DNA of 64,000 bases from Siphonodentalium dalli (taxonomy: Eukaryota; Mollusca; Scaphopoda; Gadilida; Siphonodentaliidae). The DNA lies in contig CP136062.1 of the NCBI GenBank assembly GCA_032622095.1, positions 141,564,351 to 141,628,350 on the forward strand, in the 5' to 3' direction. A model generated the notes under the pieces. It worked only from the letters and a program-made list of their open reading frames with translations, made no database searches and was not told where the DNA came from. Position numbers and translations under genes: made by a program. Positions 58,630 through 64,000 of this stretch are shown in pieces; positions within the stretch are counted from its first letter, which is position 1; each line of letters begins with the position of its first letter.

Positions 58630-59531
58630 TAAAGGGAAAAAATAGCTTTTTATCATTTTTGACTCCTGGGAGTCACTTTAAAGCAATTTAATGCATTTTA
58701 CAGAGCCTGGTCTTTCAGTCCAATGAATATCTCATGCTTGATGTGGCTATTCTTGCTGCTGATGCCTTCTTTCACTTACATCAGCCAAAAAAATAGTAAG
58801 ATTTTTCATAAAAAATGCCAATTTTTCAAGGTATTTTCAAAATATTTCAAGGTGGTAATAGTCACATGATAATGCAAATGACCCATAATATGGGCATGTC
58901 AACGACACATATATCAATTGTTATAAGAACCTAATTTAACAAGTATTTTGGATTTTATAGCCAGTGATATACAGATATATATCATAAAAGTGTGTCATTT
59001 ACACTGGTGGGTATGGTCATTTGAAGGTTAATAGCACTAAAACTTGGACACATTTAAGAAAATGCTTCAGCAATTCAAAGAGAGCATATCTTTATTCAAC
59101 TAATTCAATATACACCCACATCCAGTTATCTTGGATCACCCTTGCAGACCTGAAAATGTCATATTTTATTCTTCAATGTGCTGATAAAGTCATGCGCTTG
59201 ATGCTCAGCTGATCAGATCTGGACTCAATGACCTCACATCACCAGAAGTTCTCTCATGGAAAGAATATTGAACAGTCTACCATAGCTGATCCAAGTTTGC
59301 AACACCAGACCCCTAAAACTGAGTGAAAATGGAGCCTGAACATGACTGGTGGTGGAAAATTGTGCTTTTTTGATGAATAATTTGTTAAAGGGGGTGGGGT
59401 TAAATTGTGTGTGATAAATAAAGAACCACAGAAGTGATATTGTTTTTGAACACATTTTTTCCATTGATGGGCAATTCTGAAGAAATGTAGGGAGTTACAA
59501 TTATTCCGCGAAAAAGCTGGCTATCGCTTTA
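58630..59531 (+). repeat. 902-bp spacer, unit 1
   Basis: Edges are TAAAGGGAAAAAATAGCTTT and, inverted, ...AAAGCTGGCTATCGCTTTA, loosely complementary over about 21 bp, so the spacer may itself be, or derive from, a TIR element. Midway it has CATTTACACTGGTGGG (58997..59012), a partial echo of the 451-bp element tip. AT-rich, no coding domain. Confidence 0.7.
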
Positions 59532-59982
59532 GGTTACACTGGTGTAAATAAGGTTCCGAGTGACATCTAGCGGATGCGGGAGGAATATATAGGAGAGAAT
59601 AAAATAGACACTGGGCCCTGATTGGTCAATAGCCTTGTGTGCTTTTCACATAAAAAAATCATCACACCTCTTCCCTATGATTTCCCATAGGTAAAATAAC
59701 CATTGGCACAGGAATTAACCCTTTGTAGTGAAGTTTGAATTTTTTGGTGTGGTCTAAAATATGACTGTATTTTTGTATGCGGTTCTGACACTAGTTACGA
59801 AAACATAAGATTTAAAGGCGAATTCCCTGCTAGACGGACATGATTTTTTTGTGTAAAAAGTTTCCCAAAATGTCAATTTTTCAGATTTAAAGAAAATTTT
59901 GGACCCAACATTTATATTGCCAACACTATACGTTAAAACGTTAGCACTGAGGCCTATGGAAAACATTTACACCAGTGTAACC
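59532..59982 (+). mobile_element. 451-bp GGTTACAC TIR element, array copy 2
   Basis: Same 18-bp tips, flanked by TTTA and TAAA (the spacer edges). Near-identical to copy 1. Confidence 0.9.
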
Positions 59983-60884
59983 TAAAGGGAAAAAATAGCT
60001 TTTTATCATTTTTGACTCCTGGGAGTCACTTTAAAGCAATTTAATGCATTTTACAGAGCCTGGTCTTTCAGTCCAATGAATATCTCATGCTTGATGTGGC
60101 TATTCTTGCTGCTGATGCCTTCTTTCACTTACATCAGCCAAAAAAATAGTAAGATTTTTCATAAAAAATGCCAATTTTTCAAGGTATTTTCAAAAAATTT
60201 CAAGGTGGTAATAGTCACATGATAATGCAAATGACCCATAATATGGGCATGTCAACGACACATATATCAATTGTTATAAGAACCTAATTTAACAAGTATT
60301 TTGGATTTTATAGCCAGTGATATACAGATATATATCATAAAAGTGTGTCATTTACACTGGTGGGTATGGTCATTTGAAGGTTAATAGCACTAAAACTTGG
60401 ACACATTTAAGAAAATGCTTCAGCAATTCAAAGAGAGCATATCTTTATTCAACTAATTCAATATACACCCACATCCAGTTATCTTGGATCACCCTTGCAG
60501 ACCTGAAAATGTCATATTTTATTCTTCAATGTGCTGATAAAGTCATGCGCTTGATGCTCAGCTGATCAGATCTGGACTCAATGACCTCACATCACCAGAA
60601 GTTCTCTCATGGAAAGAATATTGAACAGTCTACCATAGCTGATCCAAGTTTGCAACACCAGACCCCTAAAACTGAGTGAAAATGGAGCCTGAACATGACT
60701 GGTGGTGGAAAATTGTGCTTTTTTGATGAATAATTTGTTAAAGGGGGTGGGGTTAAATTGTGTGTGATAAATAAAGAACCACAGAAGTGATATTGTTTTT
60801 GAACACATTTTTTCCATTGATGGGCAATTCTGAAGAAATGTAGGGAGTTACAATTATTCCGCGAAAAAGCTGGCTATCGCTTTA
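59983..60884 (+). repeat. 902-bp spacer, unit 2
   Basis: Near-identical to 58630..59531; one visible difference is 'caaaaaattt' for 'caaaatattt'. Confidence 0.85.
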
Positions 60885-61335
60885 GGTTACACTGGTGTAA
60901 ATAAGGTTCCGAGTGACATCTAGCGGATGCGGGAGGAATATATAGGAGAGAATAAAATAGACACTGGGCCCTGATTGGTCAATAGCCTTGTGTGCTTTTC
61001 ACATAAAAAAATCATCACACCTCTTCCCTATGATTTCCCATAGGTAAAATAACCATTGGCACAGGAATTAACCCTTTGTAGTGAAGTTTGAATTTTTTGG
61101 TGTGGTCTAAAATATGACTGTATTTTTGTATGCGGTTCTGACACTAGTTACGAAAACATAAGATTTAAAGGCGAATTCCCTGCTAGACAGACATGATTTT
61201 TTTGTGTAAAAAGTTTCCCAAAATGTCAATTTTTCAGATTTAAAGAAAATTTTGGACCCAACATTTATATTGCCAACACTATACGTTAAAACGTTAGCAC
61301 TGAGGCCTATGGAAAACATTTACACCAGTGTAACC
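60885..61335 (+). mobile_element. 451-bp GGTTACAC TIR element, array copy 3
   Basis: Third copy, closing the array. The right flank TATA matches the left flank of copy 1. Confidence 0.9.
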
Positions 61336-61372
61336 TATATCGACAGCCACCACATTCCCCCGAAAACCACCC

Positions 61373-61804
61373 ATGCCAATAATGGATGACATCAAACTTC
61401 TCACATGGAACGCTTCTGGAGTAACTTCCACTGTTTTGTACCTAAAATCAATACTCGACAGACAACTCTATGACATTGTTGGAATTTCCGAGCACTGGCT
61501 CAATGAAGATAACATTAACTTCTTGAAAAATATACATGACTCGTACATTCCACTGGCGAAACCTGTGAGAACCATAAGACTGAGTTCGGGTGGATCTTTC
61601 ACGCGGGACGGCGTGGCTCTCTTAATAAGCAAGAATATCGCTAATCGTTGTACAGCTCTAGAAACGACGTGTGATCGCATCGTTGGTATGCAAGTCAACC
61701 TAAATTCGGAGAACATGCTCACTTTGTTACAAGTATACCTGCCGAGCACGAATCACAGTGATGACTACTTTGAGGAATGCTTAGTCTCATGTCTTCCTAT
61801 GTAA
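61373..61804 (+). pseudogene. LINE ORF2, N-terminal half of apurinic-type endonuclease
   Basis: Open frame of 143 codons with endonuclease/exonuclease/phosphatase-fold motifs in order: LLTWNASGV (Asn motif, residues about 9..17), DIVGISEHWL (catalytic Glu motif), GVALLISKN and LLQVYLPS. The family's later motifs (the GDFN and SDH regions) are missing because the frame runs directly into reverse-transcriptase sequence in another frame at 61789. This endonuclease nicks target DNA for target-primed reverse transcription. The copy is dead by internal deletion and frameshift. Start chosen at MPIMDDIKLL, 34 bp after the array. Confidence 0.88.
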
Positions 61805-62359
61805 TACAGGAGAGCATCTCTTATGCTGATGAACAAAATTCACGCATGTTCGCCTGTTTTTTAGATGTACACAAAGCATTCGACACTGTATGGACGAACG
61901 GACTACTTATGAAACTATTTTTTGCGTGGTTTCACTGGCAATATACTTAAATTATGTAACGAATTTTTGACCGGCGTAACTTGCACAGTGCGTCATGGTA
62001 ATCTATCGTCCAGAATAATAGATATAAAACAAGGCGCAAGACAAGGAGTTACCCTTTCGCCGATTTTGTAGGCAATATTCATTGATGATTTGCTTCACGA
62101 ACTTGAGCTGTCAGGCTTTGGCCTCATGCTACACGAAATAAATTGCTCGTCACCGACCCAAGCCGATGATATGACCTTACTTTCTCTATAATCTTATGGT
62201 CTTCAAAAGCTATGTGATATATGTAGCTCATATAGTAGGAAATGGCGGTTTATTTACAATCAACAGAAATGTAAAGTTATCGTATTCGATGGAAAACCAC
62301 TCAATCCAGCTAATTCGCGATCTTGGTTAATTAACAATGTTCCTATTCTAGAAACAGAC
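61789..62359 (+). pseudogene. LINE ORF2, reverse transcriptase palm fragment
   Basis: In the frame of ATG 61789 the translation gives FACFLDVHKAFDTVW (palm motif A with its Asp), then after a frame change GARQGVTLSPIL, a stop, AIFIDDLL, and QADDMTLLS (motif C, the A-D-D form of YADD), then another stop and KWRFIYNQQKCKVIVF. The RT N-terminal fingers are deleted together with the endonuclease C-terminus. At least two stops and one frameshift are visible. Confidence 0.85.
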
Positions 62360-62938
62360 GTGATCGTCCATCTTGGAATACCTTTGGAGAAAACTAACCG
62401 TCAAAACACACTCACAGATTCCATGTGCTCAAAACTTCGTTCAACATTCCTAATGCTCAGCAATGATGGACTATATGCGGGTGGAATCACACCCATTAGC
62501 TCCTTGATGATTTACAAGTCAATTGTACTTTCATGCGGCCTCTATGGATCGGAGTTTTTGTACAATACGTCAGTTTGTAATGCAACCAAGCTGGAAAGAA
62601 TCCATCGCTTCTGTTTAAAACGTATCCAAGGCCTATCGCCGAGATGCAGAACAGATATTGTCCTTGGTCTGTTGGGAACTTCGTCTTTGGAGTCAATCAT
62701 TGAAGCCAGGAAGCTTTCTCTGTTCAGTGGCTTGTGTCGTGTTCCTACTGGAAAGGCATGCAAAAACGTCTTTCTCAGGCGCCTTTATGAGGGCATCTAC
62801 ACACCACCATATGTCAAAAATTCGTCAGTGTTATGTAATATTATTTCGATCATCGAAAAGCACGACATGACGGATGCCTTAACTGAATATGTCCAATTTG
62901 GCACATTCATTCCGAATTATCATGGAAAAGACGAATAA
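62360..62938 (+). pseudogene. LINE ORF2, thumb and connecting region
   Basis: Continuous frame of 192 codons: HLGIPLEK (post-RT 'LG' motif), PISSLMIYKSIVLSCGLYGSE, LERIHRFCLKRIQGL, as found after the RT in many non-LTR ORF2 proteins. It follows the RT fragment directly and ends through a frameshift near 62930. Confidence 0.8.
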
Positions 62939-63492
62939 GATGTACTATACATAATGCAGACGAATTCGCTTGGAAATCAAGAATAAGTACTGACCCATCA
63001 TTCAATCGATTTGTAAAATTACATGACACGCTGCAAGTCTCACCTATTTGGTACCTTTGTAGAAAATTCCCAAACAACAGGCGATCACACCACACACTAG
63101 CAAGTGTTATTGAAGCAACCACTTCCTCAGATGCTGGATTTTGCACGGTCTGTGAACTTTCATACACCGATATCGTAGAACATATACTCATCGATTGCCA
63201 GTATCTTGTAAATATAAGAAACGACATGTTCTATGGTATCATTAACCAGTTTGGGGTACACCCATTAATTCTTGTTGATCGGCTATCTTCCAACAATATG
63301 GTCTTACTTGATTTATCACTCATCAATGATGAACTGAAGTCTGTGCTGCTTGATATTGACTCCTTCCTGAACTTCATGATATCGGGTACATCTCGATTGT
63401 GGCATGCATACTTTCTTCTGAAAAAAGCGTGGTGTTGCTCTATCGGATACAAGAGCCGATGTTGCCCTGACCGATCCGAACACCTACTTTGA
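62930..63492 (+). pseudogene. LINE ORF2, C-terminal zinc-knuckle-like end
   Basis: After the frameshift the frame reads CTIHNADEFAW... and CTVCELSYTDIVEHILIDC (C-x2-C-x9-H-x4-C), then about 100 residues to the stop at 63490. It is the same kind of C-terminal cysteine-histidine cluster as the fragment at 33936, but of a different lineage. Confidence 0.75.
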
Positions 63493-63894
63493 TCCGCCAT
63501 AGACTATCGATCAGCTCTCACAACATGACTCTCCAACAAATCAATAATGTTACGGATCAGTTGTGATTCGTCTGCGTCTGCTTATCTTTTAAGCCAGTGG
63601 CACGGGCAGATCGCAACTGCTTCGATGTCGATGGAGTCGCGCTTGGGCAGGATCTATTTCGATTTCTTGGATAGACTCTCATGCAATAACTGACAATATA
63701 TATGTTTACACATTGATTTTTTCTACAGATACATGCCACATGAGTTCACTTCGAATCAACTTATTGCATTATAAATGTCTTATTTTCAGGTAGCTGTGTA
63801 CCACACATTGTGGTTCCATTGTATATAATTATAATATTCATGTTTGTCATTTATGTCAATCTTCATTTATGGAGGAAATAAAGATGTAATAATA
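63493..63894 (+). mobile_element. LINE 3' UTR and tail
   Basis: Non-coding; ends GGAGGAAATAAAGATG followed by TAATAATAAT. An AATAAA lies just before the TAA-repeat tail, as in LINEs with short microsatellite tails. Confidence 0.7.
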
Positions 63895-64000
63895 ATATAT
63901 CTTCATATTGTAATTTCCACAACGGCTCTTATCAAGGACTCCTACTATGTAGTTGCTGCAGGTGTGAAAAACAACACCCAAGCCGGACAGATTAATGCAC
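63895..64000 (+). mobile_element. second LINE copy, 5' leader (runs off the window)
   Basis: Matches 56934..57041 almost base for base (differences: 'ctatg' for 'ccatg', 'cagg' for 'cagagg', 'caccc' for 'cagcc'). It starts immediately after the TAA tail, so two elements lie head to tail with no intervening DNA. Confidence 0.85.

Larger units (their letters stand above)
58175..61339 (+). mobile_element. composite tandem array (1353-bp period, 2.3 units) inserted in the LINE
   Basis: Order: 451-bp element (58179..58629), 902-bp spacer, 451-bp element (59532..59982), 902-bp spacer, 451-bp element (60885..61335). The whole is bounded by TATA on both sides (58175..58178 and 61336..61339), as expected if it entered as a unit with a 4-bp target duplication. 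Units differ at only a handful of positions (for example gctagacAgac against gctagacGgac). It separates LINE ORF1 from ORF2. The recurring short frames (repeated every 1353 bp on both strands) have no domains. Confidence 0.9.

Noticed and set aside
58401-61319. Repeated small proteins every 1353 bp on both strands
   Set aside because: They recur only because the DNA is duplicated; no domain, no start context.
58175-61339. LTR retrotransposon or TRIM with 451-bp LTRs
   Set aside because: No TG...CA tips, no primer-binding site after the first repeat and no polypurine tract before the last; 18-bp inverted ends fit a TIR element better. Kept as an alternative only.

Overview
The window is eukaryotic, intron-containing, AT-leaning genomic DNA from an invertebrate animal. 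One host gene is recognisable: a Hhex (hematopoietically expressed homeobox) orthologue on the minus strand. Its three coding exons lie at 32139..32607, 18317..18504 and 17266..17466 and join in frame to a 285-residue protein. The repeat content (SINE-like units with 'accaagtttcatcgaaatc' cores and (CAGA)n or (ACGG)n tails, degenerate LINEs, many TTAA-flanked short elements) looks most like a lophotrochozoan such as a mollusc or ally. That placement is an inference from repeat style, not a proof.

Layout. 1..17265 lies downstream of Hhex and is repeat-dominated. It holds TTAA-flanked short elements, two copies of a 1.2-kb element with GGACGACC ends set in a ~160-bp tandem repeat, a 48-bp minisatellite, a hAT-like element carrying a nested insertion, and an element whose ends are long hairpins. 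17266..32607 is Hhex. Its 13.6-kb first intron holds two copies of a ~460-bp TIR element, a block with many AAGGTCA motifs interrupted by a hAT-like element with a perfect 8-bp target duplication, a 1-kb TTAA-flanked element built from CCGAAT/ATTCGG motifs, and one copy of a 448-bp TIR element that recurs 31 kb away. 32608..56933 is upstream intergenic DNA with LINE 3' fragments, foldback elements and more short TIR elements.

56934..63894 is a broken non-LTR retrotransposon (LINE) on the plus strand: 5' leader, ORF1 with one in-frame stop, then a 3.2-kb insertion, then endonuclease, reverse transcriptase and C-terminal remnants. The insertion is a tandem array of the 451-bp element alternating with a 902-bp spacer (1353-bp period, 2.3 units), bounded by TATA on both sides. 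A second LINE copy begins head-to-tail at 63895 and runs off the window.

The strongest candidates for something undescribed are the 451/902-bp composite array (with its lone relative in the Hhex intron), the hairpin-ended elements at 15952, 42200 and 45561, and the CCGAAT-array element at 25976. No rRNA genes, convincing tRNA genes or CRISPR arrays were seen. The remaining open frames are short and lack recognisable domains.
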